A stretch of 64,000 nucleotides of DNA, from assembly GCA_002163135.1 (NCBI GenBank), contig MAAN01000017.1, forward strand, positions 62,001-126,000, written 5' to 3'. The stretch's first letter is position 1. The number at the start of each line of letters is the position of its first letter. The translations under genes were made by a program, and so were the position numbers. Positions 1 to 8,436 of this stretch are shown one piece after another. This DNA comes from Alphaproteobacteria bacterium 46_93_T64 (lineage in GTDB: Bacteria > Pseudomonadota > Alphaproteobacteria > Sneathiellales > Sneathiellaceae). Below the pieces are notes generated by a model, which worked only from the letters and a program-made list of their open reading frames with translations, was not told the origin of the DNA and did no database searches.

Positions 1-183
1 AATGATTGCCCGCTCCGGCGCTTCTTGTTCGATAATATTTGCCCAAAAAAAACGACTAGCCGCATTCTCGATCAGAACAGAACGTTCCCAAATCGAATAC
101 GTTCTTACACCTGCAGGCCACAAAATACCTTCTCTTGGTTCCAATAATGCAGCAACGCCATATTCAAGTGATGAGATCTTCAT
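1..183 (-). CDS. Hypothetical protein, N-terminal fragment (cut by window edge)
   Basis: An open minus-strand frame of 61 codons starts with ATG at 183-181 and continues past the left edge. A GAGG sequence lies about 6 nt upstream of the ATG. An in-frame TGA at 204-202 rules out a much longer N-terminus. The peptide begins MKISSLEYGVAALLEPREG and is rich in Trp and aromatics further on. It has no signal peptide and no obvious membrane segment in the visible part. I do not recognise the family. It lies 72 bp downstream of the Mla-like ATPase on the same strand and could be co-transcribed with it, but it does not resemble MlaE or MlaD. The competing plus-strand frame over the same bases has no recognisable product. 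Confidence 0.5.
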   Translation of the reverse strand, partial: MKISSLEYGVAALLEPREGILWPAGVRTYSIWERSVLIENAASRFFWANIIEQEAPERAII

Positions 184-255
184 TTGTGGCCTCAATAAAG
201 TTCAAACAGAACCTATCAGACGCCTTACTTGAATACTTCGTGAGAGATGAAGTTG

Positions 256-1032
256 TTAGATGGACAATGAAGCTACAGGCATCTGGATTGGTCCATCTTT
301 TCGTTTATTCCAGAACTGGTTGACGTAAGGGTTATCGCAACCTTGCACCGTATTCGCAGCCCCCGACCAAACGCACCGCCCTTCATGTAACATGGCTATC
401 TCGTCAGAGATTTGTGCTGCGGTGGCAAGATTACTTGTAATAACAATAGCTGTACTGCCAAGTTCACGCACATTTTTGAGAATAAGCTGATTGATCACAT
501 TGCTCATGATCGGATCTAATCCTGCTGTCGGTTCATCCAAGAATAGAATGGAAGGCTCCCCAGCCAATGCACGGGCAATGCCCACACGTTTTTGCATACC
601 GCCGGACAGTTCGGATGGATAAAGATCAACAACATCAGCAGAGAGCCCCACAGCTTTCAATTTCAAGACAGCTTGATCTCGTACACTCTCACGTGTTGCT
701 CCGGGTTCTTGCAGAAGTCTAAAACCGATATTCTCCCATACGGGCAATCCGTCAAACAAACCCGACCGTTGGAACAGAATACCGAAATTCTTCAGAAACT
801 CGTCGCGGGCATTTCCCTGAAATTTGACGACTTCCTCCCCGTCCACCAAGACGGATCCTGAATCGGGTGTGACGAGACCCAATACACATTTGAGGAGCAA
901 GCTCTTTCCGGATCCTGACGGACCAATAAGCGTCAATATTTTTCCATCATCGACTTGAAGATCGACACCTTGCAGCGCGTAATTTGTCCCAAAGGATTTT
1001 TGAAGTCCTGACACTTTGAGTTTTGCAGTCAT
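256..1032 (-). CDS. MlaF/Ttg2A-like ABC transporter ATP-binding protein
   Basis: This is a 258-residue ABC ATPase, cytoplasmic, of the Mla/MCE lipid-transport type. In that family the ATPase powers phospholipid movement between inner and outer membranes together with an MlaE-type permease and an MCE-domain protein. Visible motifs are Walker A GPSGSGKS (37-44), the Q-loop FQRSGLF (Q88), the signature LSGGMQKR (142-149) and Walker B ILFLDEPTAGLDP (162 on). The TAGLDPIMS stretch after Walker B is typical of MlaF. The H-loop position, normally His, is Ser200 in VITSNLATA, which is odd. No permease or MCE gene is next to it in the window; the next gene on this strand is an unidentified fragment. 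The gene is divergent from cobC. The assignment to the ABC family is firm; the Mla role is inferred from similarity. Confidence 0.85.
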   Translation of the reverse strand: MTAKLKVSGLQKSFGTNYALQGVDLQVDDGKILTLIGPSGSGKSLLLKCVLGLVTPDSGSVLVDGEEVVKFQGNARDEFLKNFGILFQRSGLFDGLPVWENIGFRLLQEPGATRESVRDQAVLKLKAVGLSADVVDLYPSELSGGMQKRVGIARALAGEPSILFLDEPTAGLDPIMSNVINQLILKNVRELGSTAIVITSNLATAAQISDEIAMLHEGRCVWSGAANTVQGCDNPYVNQFWNKRKDGPIQMPVASLSI

Positions 1033-1155
1033 GTCTGGCGCGTGCCCTGTTTAAACGAAATGATTTTTTTAAAGTTACAGGATACGATTGCGATTTCAAA
1101 CTGCATTCTTATAACAATGCCTGCAACGAAACTTGAAAACCTGAGCGGACAAAAG

Positions 1156-2178
1156 ATGGACGAACCCTCCAAAACCTATAATCGTGACATTTTTCATGGC
1201 GGAGATCTTGCCTGGGCAAAAGCACAATACGGGTCACAAGAGGCTAACTGGATCGATCTTAGCACCGGAATAAACCCAAATGCCTACCCTGTTCCAAGCC
1301 TAAACGCGGAAATTTGGGAGCGTTTACCCGGCGCAGAACAAGAGCGCAACCTGTTACAAACAGCCAAGGCTTATTATCAAATGTCACCGACACATGAGAT
1401 TGTCGCGGCCCCCGGAACACAATCCCTACTCCAAATTCTTCCTCATTTGCGAGAGAATCTGACAGTCGGAATTTTCAGTCCAACATATGCAGAGCACGCC
1501 CACTGCTGGCTCGCCGCAGGTCACGACGTTATCGAGTTTGATGACATTAACGTCTCTCCATCATCCGCAGATGTAATCATTATTGTATCGCCTAACAATC
1601 CAACAGGTGAAATAGCAGACCAACAAATCCTACTGGATATCCATGCCAAACTTGCCGAAAAGTCAGGACTATTGATCATTGACGAAGCCTTCATGGACAT
1701 GACTCCGCAGCACTCTTTTTGCCGGTGCGCACCAAAAGAGAACGTATTAATTCTGAAATCTTTTGGGAAATTTTTCGGTCTTGCAGGTGTGCGATTAGGG
1801 TTCGCCATTGGCGATCCAACAGTGATTGATGCTTTGAAATCACGGCTTGGACCTTGGGCAGTTAGTGCAGTCGCATCCGAAATTGGCATTCAGGCCATGA
1901 AAGACACTGGATGGATAAGCGAGACCATCAAGAAGCTAAAAACCGACAGCTTACGTCTGCAAAAATTGTTGAAAGCTCACAAACTTATAGTCAAAGAGGC
2001 AACAGGTTTGTTTATTTTTGTATCGACCCCAAAAACCAGCACAGTATTCGATCATCTATGCAAACAAAGTATTCTTGTCAGGCCATTTCCGGCCCAACCC
2101 GACAAATTACGGTTCGGCTTTCCTAAATCAGAACAAGATTGGGCACGCTTAGAACATGCCCTCGCATGTATCCCCTAA
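1156..2178 (+). CDS. cobC: Threonine-phosphate decarboxylase / CobC aminotransferase-like protein
   Basis: A PLP-dependent fold-type I enzyme of 340 residues from the chosen start. In cobalamin synthesis this family decarboxylates L-threonine phosphate to (R)-1-amino-2-propanol phosphate, the aminopropanol arm that CobD attaches to cobyric acid. The N-terminus (FHGGDLAWAK then WIDLSTGINP) and the PLP-lysine motif KSFGKFFGLAGVRLGF are characteristic. The frame is open upstream to 1042. The ATG at 1156 is preferred because GAGCGGA lies about 7 nt before it and the family N-terminus begins just after; the ATG at 1117 has no ribosome site. The gene stands apart from the main cob operon, with an unrelated gene and the riboswitch between, and its stop overlaps the stop of the convergent VOC gene. 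Symbol follows Pseudomonas denitrificans usage (Salmonella CobD). Confidence 0.85.
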   Translation: MDEPSKTYNRDIFHGGDLAWAKAQYGSQEANWIDLSTGINPNAYPVPSLNAEIWERLPGAEQERNLLQTAKAYYQMSPTHEIVAAPGTQSLLQILPHLRENLTVGIFSPTYAEHAHCWLAAGHDVIEFDDINVSPSSADVIIIVSPNNPTGEIADQQILLDIHAKLAEKSGLLIIDEAFMDMTPQHSFCRCAPKENVLILKSFGKFFGLAGVRLGFAIGDPTVIDALKSRLGPWAVSAVASEIGIQAMKDTGWISETIKKLKTDSLRLQKLLKAHKLIVKEATGLFIFVSTPKTSTVFDHLCKQSILVRPFPAQPDKLRFGFPKSEQDWARLEHALACIP

Positions 2179-2591
2179 CTTTTGTCAAAAAGACTTTCCA
2201 TGTTTTTGAAGGTTTTGAATTCCATGGCATTGCCCGATGGATCATGGAGAAAGAATATCCCTTGTTCACCCGCCTCCCCTTCGAAGCGGATCCGAGGTTC
2301 GATCAAGAAAGGAATTCCTGAAGTTTTGATTTTTTCTTGCAAGACCTCCCAGTCACTCCAATCCAGAACCGCACCAAAATGCCGAACGGGAACATTGTCT
2401 CCATCCACGTCATTGGTTGTCGCGGTTTCACATTGATCGGGTTTGACGTGCGCAGAAATCTGATGACCGAAAAAATTGAAATCAATCCATTTTTCAGCTT
2501 CACGACCAACAATGCATCCTAGAACATCGGCATAGAATGCGCGGGTATCTTCAATATTCAACACAGGGAAAGCAAGATGAAATGGGGGCAT
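2175..2591 (-). CDS. VOC (glyoxalase/bleomycin-resistance/dioxygenase) family protein
   Basis: A 138-residue protein with the vicinal-oxygen-chelate fold pattern. It has an N-terminal FHLAFPVLNIEDTRAFYADVLG strand-helix unit, a central RHFGAVLDW strand, and a C-terminal FLHDPSGNAMEFKTF strand. The likely metal ligands are His5, the central His and the Glu in NAMEFK. Family members act as small metalloenzymes (glyoxalases, dioxygenases) or binding proteins; the substrate cannot be told from sequence. An AAGGA site lies 8-9 nt before the ATG. Its stop codon overlaps the cobC stop, so the two genes converge. It sits between cobC and the riboswitch-led operon, but nothing in it points to a cobalamin role. 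Confidence 0.85.
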   Translation of the reverse strand: MPPFHLAFPVLNIEDTRAFYADVLGCIVGREAEKWIDFNFFGHQISAHVKPDQCETATTNDVDGDNVPVRHFGAVLDWSDWEVLQEKIKTSGIPFLIEPRIRFEGEAGEQGIFFLHDPSGNAMEFKTFKNMESLFDKS

Positions 2592-2642
2592 GGTTTTTGT
2601 CCTTGGTTTAGCATAAGGGCGCTAAAAATAGAACGATGCGAA

Positions 2643-2672
2643 GCTTCTGTCACTTAAAGAATTGACAGAAGC
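2643..2672. repeat. Perfect 10-bp inverted repeat upstream of the cobalamin riboswitch
   Basis: GCTTCTGTCA (2643-2652) and TGACAGAAGC (2663-2672) are exact inverted copies separated by 10 nt. The element lies 51 bp before the VOC start (on the other strand) and just before the riboswitch. No gene ends here, so it is not an ordinary terminator. It could be an operator for either divergent promoter or a stem at the 5' end of the riboswitch transcript. Confidence 0.6.
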
Positions 2673-2689
2673 GCAGAAGATAATTAGCG

Positions 2690-2864
2690 TCCGGGTCGAT
2701 GGTTCCGGGGGTCACCTTCCGGATTAAAAGGGAACGCGGTGAGATTTAAACGATCAATTCCGTGGCTGTCCCCGCAACTGTAAGCGATTAGCTGTATCAC
2801 AACGCCACTGTGCAAACGGGAAGGCAGGTGCAAGTGTCATTCGCAAGCCAGGAGACCTGCCGTC
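2690..2864 (+). promoter_or_regulatory. Cobalamin (B12) riboswitch
   Basis: The conserved order of cobalamin riboswitch elements is present: AAAAGGGAACGCGGTGAGA (from about 2726), GTGGCTGTCCCCGCAACTGT (about 2762), the GCCACTG core, GGGAAGGCAGG, and the B12-box GCCAGGAGACCTGCC (about 2847-2861). In Gram-negative bacteria this RNA usually represses downstream translation or transcription when adenosylcobalamin binds. It precedes cobW-cobN-cobO-cobQ. The first strong ribosome site downstream is GGAGG at 2889-2893, which serves a short leader ORF rather than cobW itself. No terminator with a T-tract is visible between riboswitch and cobW, favouring translational control. Boundaries are approximate. 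Confidence 0.95.
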
Positions 2865-2895
2865 AAAAAACAGTTTCAAGACATGACGGAGGATC

Positions 2896-3024
2896 ATGAT
2901 GGTAAGGACCGTGAAAAACAAATTTGCTCACCAAAGAGTATCTGATCATACGTTTTTTCTGCAAGCTTTCGCTTGCGGTCAGCCTTCCGCCACACCCAAT
3001 TCATACAAGGCAATTTCACAATGA
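2896..3024 (+). CDS. Putative 42-codon leader ORF between riboswitch and cobW
   Basis: A short open frame begins with two ATG codons (2896 and 2899) after a near-consensus GGAGG (2889-2893). It ends with TGA at 3022-3024, which overlaps the cobW ATG (3021-3023) as ATGA. cobW itself has only a weak AAGG about 11 nt before its start, so ribosomes finishing this frame may restart on cobW. The predicted peptide (MMVRTVKNKFAHQRVSD...) has no recognised domain, no membrane segment and no Cys or His cluster. A 6-bp hairpin (GCAAGC, loop TTTC, GCTTGC, 2961-2976) lies inside the frame, and CATGA/TCATG (2882-2886, 2894-2898) could form a stem with the ribosome site in its loop. Translation is inferred, not shown. 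Confidence 0.45.
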   Translation: MMVRTVKNKFAHQRVSDHTFFLQAFACGQPSATPNSYKAISQ

Positions 3025-4055
3025 AGACTAATCAAAAAATTCCGGCGACAGTTATTACCGGATTTCTAGGCGCGGGAAAAACGAGCCTTATTCGCAATTT
3101 GATCGAAAACTCAGGCGGCAAACGCCTTGCCCTTATCATAAATGAATTTGGCGATTTGGGGGTCGACGGCGATGTTCTAAAAGGCTGTGGCAATGAAAAT
3201 TGCAGCGAAGAAGACATTGTGGAACTTGCAAATGGCTGCATTTGCTGCACCGTTGCAGATGATTTCCTACCAACAATTCAAATGCTTCTAGATCGCGAAG
3301 AGCGTCCGGATCATATCATTATTGAAACATCTGGGCTGGCTCTTCCAAAACCATTAATTCGGGCGTTTGGCTGGCCAGAAGTTCGTACGCAAGTGACTGT
3401 TGACGGAGTCGTAACAGTAATCGATGGCCCCGCATTTAGAGACGGACTGTTTGCATCCAACCCCGACGATGTCCAAGCCCAGCGCGAAGCGGATGAAAAT
3501 TTAGACCATGACAGTCCGCTTGAAGAACTTTTCGAAGATCAGCTTAATTGCGCTGACCTGATTGTTCTCAACAAATCAGATCTTCTAAATGAAGCTGATA
3601 CACAAAAAACAACCGCCGATATTCGTGCGCAAATTCGCCCTTCGGTAAAACTGGTCAAAACAAGCCACGGCAAACTAAATGCAGATGTTTTACTTGGCAT
3701 TGGCGCCGCTGCCGAAGATGACCTGGATATACGGAAATCACATCATGATGGCGCAGATGATCACGAACATGATGATTTCGATAGCTTTGTTATCGACCTT
3801 CCAAATCCCAAGTCTCCAGAAGAGCTGGTTGCAAAACTAGAAGTCGCCATAGAGACCCACGATATCTTGCGTGTTAAAGGTTTTATTGCTGTTGATGGAA
3901 AAGATATGCGTCTGGTTGTTCAGGGTGTTGGTAACCGTATTCAACACTATTACGACCGTGACTGGACTGCGGATGAAGATCAAATAAGCCGTCTAGTCAT
4001 CATCGGCGAGCACGGTCTTGACGAACAAGCGATCACTTCTACGATCAGAGGCTAA
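3021..4055 (+). CDS. cobW: CobW-type G3E-family GTPase
   Basis: A 344-residue COG0523/G3E GTPase that in cobalamin operons is thought to deliver metal to, or assist, the cobalt chelatase. It has Walker A TGFLGAGKTS (13-22), the metal-binding GCICC motif (Cys73, Cys75, Cys76), an ETSGLALP switch region, NKSD for guanine recognition, and a His/Asp-rich stretch HHDGADDHEHDD near residue 245 typical of metal chaperones. ATG 3021 is preferred over an upstream in-frame TTG (2973): it gives the normal family N-terminus and overlaps the leader ORF stop as ATGA. cobN starts 2 nt after its TAA, so the pair is one operon under the riboswitch. Confidence 0.93.
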   Translation: MKTNQKIPATVITGFLGAGKTSLIRNLIENSGGKRLALIINEFGDLGVDGDVLKGCGNENCSEEDIVELANGCICCTVADDFLPTIQMLLDREERPDHIIIETSGLALPKPLIRAFGWPEVRTQVTVDGVVTVIDGPAFRDGLFASNPDDVQAQREADENLDHDSPLEELFEDQLNCADLIVLNKSDLLNEADTQKTTADIRAQIRPSVKLVKTSHGKLNADVLLGIGAAAEDDLDIRKSHHDGADDHEHDDFDSFVIDLPNPKSPEELVAKLEVAIETHDILRVKGFIAVDGKDMRLVVQGVGNRIQHYYDRDWTADEDQISRLVIIGEHGLDEQAITSTIRG

Positions 4056-4057
4056 GA

Positions 4058-7000
4058 ATGCATTTACTGGCTGCAATACCGGGCGGAATAGCGGATGGAT
4101 CAGAAGCAGTAGATCTGGGTCAAACACCCGGTGACATTCTGTTTTTGTCCGCCGCTGACACAGAACTTTCCAGCCTAGCGGCAGCCTTCAAGGAACTACC
4201 CAAAGGCGCAGCCAGTTTACGCCTCGCAAATAACATGCAACTTGCCCATAACCTTAGTGTTGATATTTATGTTGAGGAAATTATCAGTGCCGCCAAACTG
4301 GTGGTTGTCAGATTACTTGGCGGAGTGAGTTACTGGACATATGGGGCTGAACAAATCACCGAATGTTGCCGTAGAAAAGGCATTAAGCTGGCGTTTTTAC
4401 CGGGTGACGATCAACCGGACGAGGAACTGACGGGCCTTAACACTGTTTCGCGTGAAGATAGTCACCGTCTTTGGCAATATTTGGTTCAGGGCGGCAGCGC
4501 GAATTATCTGGAATTCCTCAATTACTGCCAATACCTACTAGATGACAGCCAGCAATGGCAGGAACCACGCCCTCTGCTAAAAGCAGGACTTTATTGGCCT
4601 GGCATAGACAATCCAGACATCGAAAACCTGAAATCAGACTGGGTATCTGGTGCCCCCGTTGCCAGTATTGTTTTCTACCGTGCTTTATTTCAAGCAAACA
4701 ATCTGTCCCCCATTGATGATTTGATTGAAGCCCTTTCAAAACGCGGGATCAACCCGCTTCCCGTTTTTGTCTCCAGCCTGAAAGATCCTGTTTCATCAGA
4801 GATCATTGGGGATCTATTTAAAGACACCGAACCTTCGGTGATTTTAAATGCTACAGGATTTGCAGTATCCAGCCCCGGCGGAGATAGAAAAAAAACACCC
4901 TTTGACGATGCAGATTGTCCCGTATTGCAGGTAATTTTTTCAGGCGGAAACGAGGCCAGTTGGCGAGATGGAGTTAGTGGGCTTTCAGCCCGCGATATTG
5001 CTATGAATGTGGCATTGCCAGAAGTTGATGGCCGAATTTTAAGCCGCGCGGTTTCTTTTAAGGCCGATGCCGGTTTTGATAAGAACACGCAGACAAATAT
5101 CATCGCCTATAAAAGTGTTCCGGACCGCATCGATTTTGTGGCCGACCTTGCAGCGAAGTGGTCAGTGCTCCGACAAACTGAACCCGCTTCACGAAAAATC
5201 GCCCTTATCCTTGCGAACTACCCCAACAAAAATGGTCGTATCGGCAATGGCGTTGGACTGGATACACCTGCGGGGACAATTGAAGTCCTCTGCGCAATGA
5301 AGAACGCAAATTACAACATCGAAGATATTCCAAAAGACGGTAATGCCCTGATCGATGCCCTTCTTTCGGGGCCTACCAATGACCGAATATCTGAAGGTGC
5401 CCACAGGATAAGTGATTTTCGTCTTTCGTTAGCGGATTATCAGGAGTTTTTTGATCAACTGCCTGACAAACTCCAACAAGAAATATCAAGCCGCTGGGGG
5501 TCCCCCTCCAAAGACCCATTTGTAATCGACGACGAATTTCATCTTTCAATACAAAAGTATGGCAATGTGTTTGTCGGAATCCAGCCAGCGCGTGGCTATA
5601 ATATCGATCCGACGGCAAGTTACCATGATCCAGATTTGGTTCCCCCTCACGGCTATCTGGCGTTTTACACTTGGCTTAGAAATTCCGAAAAAGTCCACGC
5701 GATTGTTCACATGGGCAAGCATGGCAACATGGAGTGGCTGCCGGGGAAAAGTCTTGCCCTGTCGGAAGAATGTTACCCTGAGGCTGTCTTTGGCCCAATG
5801 CCACATATTTACCCTTTTATCGTCAACGATCCGGGCGAAGGGACGCAAGCAAAACGTCGCTCCTCTGCCGTTATCATTGATCACCTGACGCCTCCAATGA
5901 CGCGAGCGGAAAGCTACGGCCCCCTTGCCGATCTTGAGCGTCTAGTGGATGAGTATTATGAAGCGTCAGGTGTCGATCCAAGGCGGATTGCGCTCTTAAG
6001 CAAACAAATCGTCGAAATGACGCAAATATCCGGTGTCGATGTGGACTGCGGCATTGATCAAAACGACGCAGAAAATGAGCAGCTTTCCAAGTTGGACAAT
6101 TATTTATGCGAGCTTAAAGAATTACAAATTCGAGACGGCCTGCATATTTTCGGAAAATCACCAGAAGGAAGTTTGCTCGACGATCTGATTGTAGCTTTGG
6201 TCCGTATTCCTCGCGGAGATGGCACTAAAGGTGACGCCTCTCTTATCCGTGCCCTATCAAAAGATCTAGAGCTGGACGAAACCTTCGATCCTCTTGATTG
6301 CGAAATGGGCGCCGCATGGCAAGGACTGCAGCCAGCAGATCTCGAAATCCCGGGAACATGGCGCAGTAACGGCGATACGGTAGAGCGTCTGGAAGAACTC
6401 GCCCTCAAGTTAGTATCTGGTGCGGCAACCCCAAATCAGGATTGGACACAAAGCCTTGCTGTTCTCAAGCGCATTAATGAGCAACTCCGACCAACAGTAG
6501 AGCAGTGCGGCGCAAGTGAACTGCAGGGATTTCTCAGTGGATTGGACGGACATTTTGTAGCGCCCGGCCCTTCTGGCGCCCCGACACGCGGGCGCAATGA
6601 CGTCTTGCCTACTGGACGTAATTTCTATTCCGTCGATAGCAGATCTATACCCACCCCAACGGCATGGTTGCTTGGTTGGAAATCAGCTGAACGACTTATT
6701 CAACACTATCGTCAAGAAAACGGCAGTTGGCCAAAATCCATGATCCTAAGCGCATGGGGAACGTCTAACATGCGAACTGGTGGAGATGACATCGCGCAAG
6801 CGCTCGCCCTAATGGGAGTTCGCCCAAAATGGGATAATGCGTCGAACCGGGTTACAGGTTTTGAAATACTGCCCAAAGACCTTCTGGACCGTCCTCGTGT
6901 TGATGTAACACTTCGAATTTCAGGATTTTTCCGAGATGCATTCCCCCAGCAAATGGCTCTTTTTGATAGTGCAGCCCGCGCTATTTCAGAGCTTAATGAA

Positions 7001-7804
7001 GATGCAAAAACAAACCCTGCCGCAGCAAAGGTTCGTGAAGATACGATAGCTCTTCAGGCGAGTGGTCTATCCGAAGCTGAAGCTAAAAACAAAGCTAGTT
7101 TTCGCCTATTTGGATCGAAACCCGGTGCATATGGCGCAGGCTTGCAAGCCCTCATTGACGAGAAGGGCTGGTCGGACGAAGCTGATTTAGCCCGCGCCTA
7201 TGTTGCATGGGGCGGATATGCGTATGGCGCGAAAGAAGAAGGGCAAGCGGCCCACGGCCTTTTTGAATCTCGCCTCAAATCCATTGATGCCGTTATCCAT
7301 AATCAGGATAACCGCGAGCATGATCTTCTGGATAGTGATGATTACTATCAATTTGAAGGCGGAGTAACAGCTGCGGTTCGCCATTTAAAAGGTAGTCAGC
7401 CGCGCGTGTATCACAATGATCATTCTCGCCCGGAAAGCCCGAAAATCAGAACCTTGGAAGATGAAATTGGCCGAGTAGTTCGGGCACGTGCGGCCAATCC
7501 AAAATGGATTTCTGGTGTTATGCGCCATGGATATAAAGGCGCTTTTGAGATGTCGGCAACTGTTGACTATCTATTCGCCTTTGCCGCCACTGCAAAGGCT
7601 GTAAAAGACCACCATTTTGATATACTTTTTGACGCCTATATTACGGATCCTGATGTTCTAGCGTTTTTGCGGGAAAATAATCCGGATGCCTTAAAAGAGA
7701 TGCTGGAAAAATTTGATGAAGCGCTAATGCGCGGCTTGTGGCAACCTAGAAAAAACAGCTTGCGGAGCGACATCGCCGCCTTAATTGAGGAGGGAAATAA
7801 ATGA
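4058..7804 (+). CDS. cobN: Cobaltochelatase large subunit CobN
   Basis: A 1248-residue protein of the CobN/magnesium-chelatase H family, close to the usual length of about 1270. In the aerobic pathway CobN with the AAA+ partners CobS and CobT inserts cobalt into hydrogenobyrinic acid a,c-diamide using ATP. The segment HMGKHGNMEWLPGKS near residue 552 is the family signature and contains conserved His residues. Other recognisable stretches are LANYPNKNGRIGNGVGLDTP (N-terminal half) and GYKGAFEMSATVDYLFAF near the C-terminus. The stop overlaps cobO as ATGA. cobS and cobT are not in the window. The same locus carries the early-insertion chelatase CbiX, so two cobalt-insertion routes appear side by side. 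Confidence 0.95.
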   Translation: MHLLAAIPGGIADGSEAVDLGQTPGDILFLSAADTELSSLAAAFKELPKGAASLRLANNMQLAHNLSVDIYVEEIISAAKLVVVRLLGGVSYWTYGAEQITECCRRKGIKLAFLPGDDQPDEELTGLNTVSREDSHRLWQYLVQGGSANYLEFLNYCQYLLDDSQQWQEPRPLLKAGLYWPGIDNPDIENLKSDWVSGAPVASIVFYRALFQANNLSPIDDLIEALSKRGINPLPVFVSSLKDPVSSEIIGDLFKDTEPSVILNATGFAVSSPGGDRKKTPFDDADCPVLQVIFSGGNEASWRDGVSGLSARDIAMNVALPEVDGRILSRAVSFKADAGFDKNTQTNIIAYKSVPDRIDFVADLAAKWSVLRQTEPASRKIALILANYPNKNGRIGNGVGLDTPAGTIEVLCAMKNANYNIEDIPKDGNALIDALLSGPTNDRISEGAHRISDFRLSLADYQEFFDQLPDKLQQEISSRWGSPSKDPFVIDDEFHLSIQKYGNVFVGIQPARGYNIDPTASYHDPDLVPPHGYLAFYTWLRNSEKVHAIVHMGKHGNMEWLPGKSLALSEECYPEAVFGPMPHIYPFIVNDPGEGTQAKRRSSAVIIDHLTPPMTRAESYGPLADLERLVDEYYEASGVDPRRIALLSKQIVEMTQISGVDVDCGIDQNDAENEQLSKLDNYLCELKELQIRDGLHIFGKSPEGSLLDDLIVALVRIPRGDGTKGDASLIRALSKDLELDETFDPLDCEMGAAWQGLQPADLEIPGTWRSNGDTVERLEELALKLVSGAATPNQDWTQSLAVLKRINEQLRPTVEQCGASELQGFLSGLDGHFVAPGPSGAPTRGRNDVLPTGRNFYSVDSRSIPTPTAWLLGWKSAERLIQHYRQENGSWPKSMILSAWGTSNMRTGGDDIAQALALMGVRPKWDNASNRVTGFEILPKDLLDRPRVDVTLRISGFFRDAFPQQMALFDSAARAISELNEDAKTNPAAAKVREDTIALQASGLSEAEAKNKASFRLFGSKPGAYGAGLQALIDEKGWSDEADLARAYVAWGGYAYGAKEEGQAAHGLFESRLKSIDAVIHNQDNREHDLLDSDDYYQFEGGVTAAVRHLKGSQPRVYHNDHSRPESPKIRTLEDEIGRVVRARAANPKWISGVMRHGYKGAFEMSATVDYLFAFAATAKAVKDHHFDILFDAYITDPDVLAFLRENNPDALKEMLEKFDEALMRGLWQPRKNSLRSDIAALIEEGNK

Positions 7805-8436
7805 GCGAGACCACATTGACACCTGAAGAGTTGGCCCGCGCCAACGAAAAGGCCAAGAAAAAGAAAGCCGCCCGCGACAAAATGCTGGCGACAAAGACCA
7901 TCACAAAAGGCCTTCTTATGGTCCATACAGGTAAGGGAAAAGGCAAATCCACAGCCGCCTTTGGACTTGCCGCACGCGCAATTGGCAATGATATGAAGGT
8001 TGGCGTAGTCCAGTATGTAAAAGGAAAATGGGAGACCGGTGAGCGTAAAGTTCTGGAGGCATTCCCGGATCAAATTGAAATAAATACAATGGGTGAAGGT
8101 TTCACTTGGGAGACCCAAGACCGCGAACGCGATATTCGCGCAGCAGAGAAAGCTTGGGAGAAATCCAAGGAAATGATCGAGGCTTGTCGCGGTGAAAGCC
8201 CTGCCTATGACATGATCATTCTGGACGAGCTCAATATCGTTTTGCGTTATGACAGCATTGATCTGGCGGAAGTTATTGAATTTCTAAAGAATAAACCTGA
8301 AATGCTGCATGTTGTTGTAACAGGTCGCAATGCTAAAGAAGAAATGATTGAAATTGCTGATCTGGTAACCGAAATGACGCAGATAAAGCACCCATTCCGT
8401 TCAGGTGTTAAAGCACAGGTCGGGATTGAATATTAA
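7801..8436 (+). CDS. cobO: Cob(I)yrinic acid a,c-diamide adenosyltransferase (CobO/BtuR type)
   Basis: A 211-residue ATP:corrinoid adenosyltransferase that adds the 5'-deoxyadenosyl ligand to cobalt. The P-loop variant TGKGKGKSTAAFG lies at 43-55, followed by the family motifs GVVQYVKGKWETGE and MIILDELNIVLRYD, and VVVTGRNA near the end. The first 35 residues form a charged lysine-rich extension seen in many CobO proteins that may cap the active site. The gene starts inside the cobN stop (ATGA), and its TAA overlaps the cobQ start (TAATG), indicating translational coupling. Confidence 0.96.
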   Translation: MSETTLTPEELARANEKAKKKKAARDKMLATKTITKGLLMVHTGKGKGKSTAAFGLAARAIGNDMKVGVVQYVKGKWETGERKVLEAFPDQIEINTMGEGFTWETQDRERDIRAAEKAWEKSKEMIEACRGESPAYDMIILDELNIVLRYDSIDLAEVIEFLKNKPEMLHVVVTGRNAKEEMIEIADLVTEMTQIKHPFRSGVKAQVGIEY

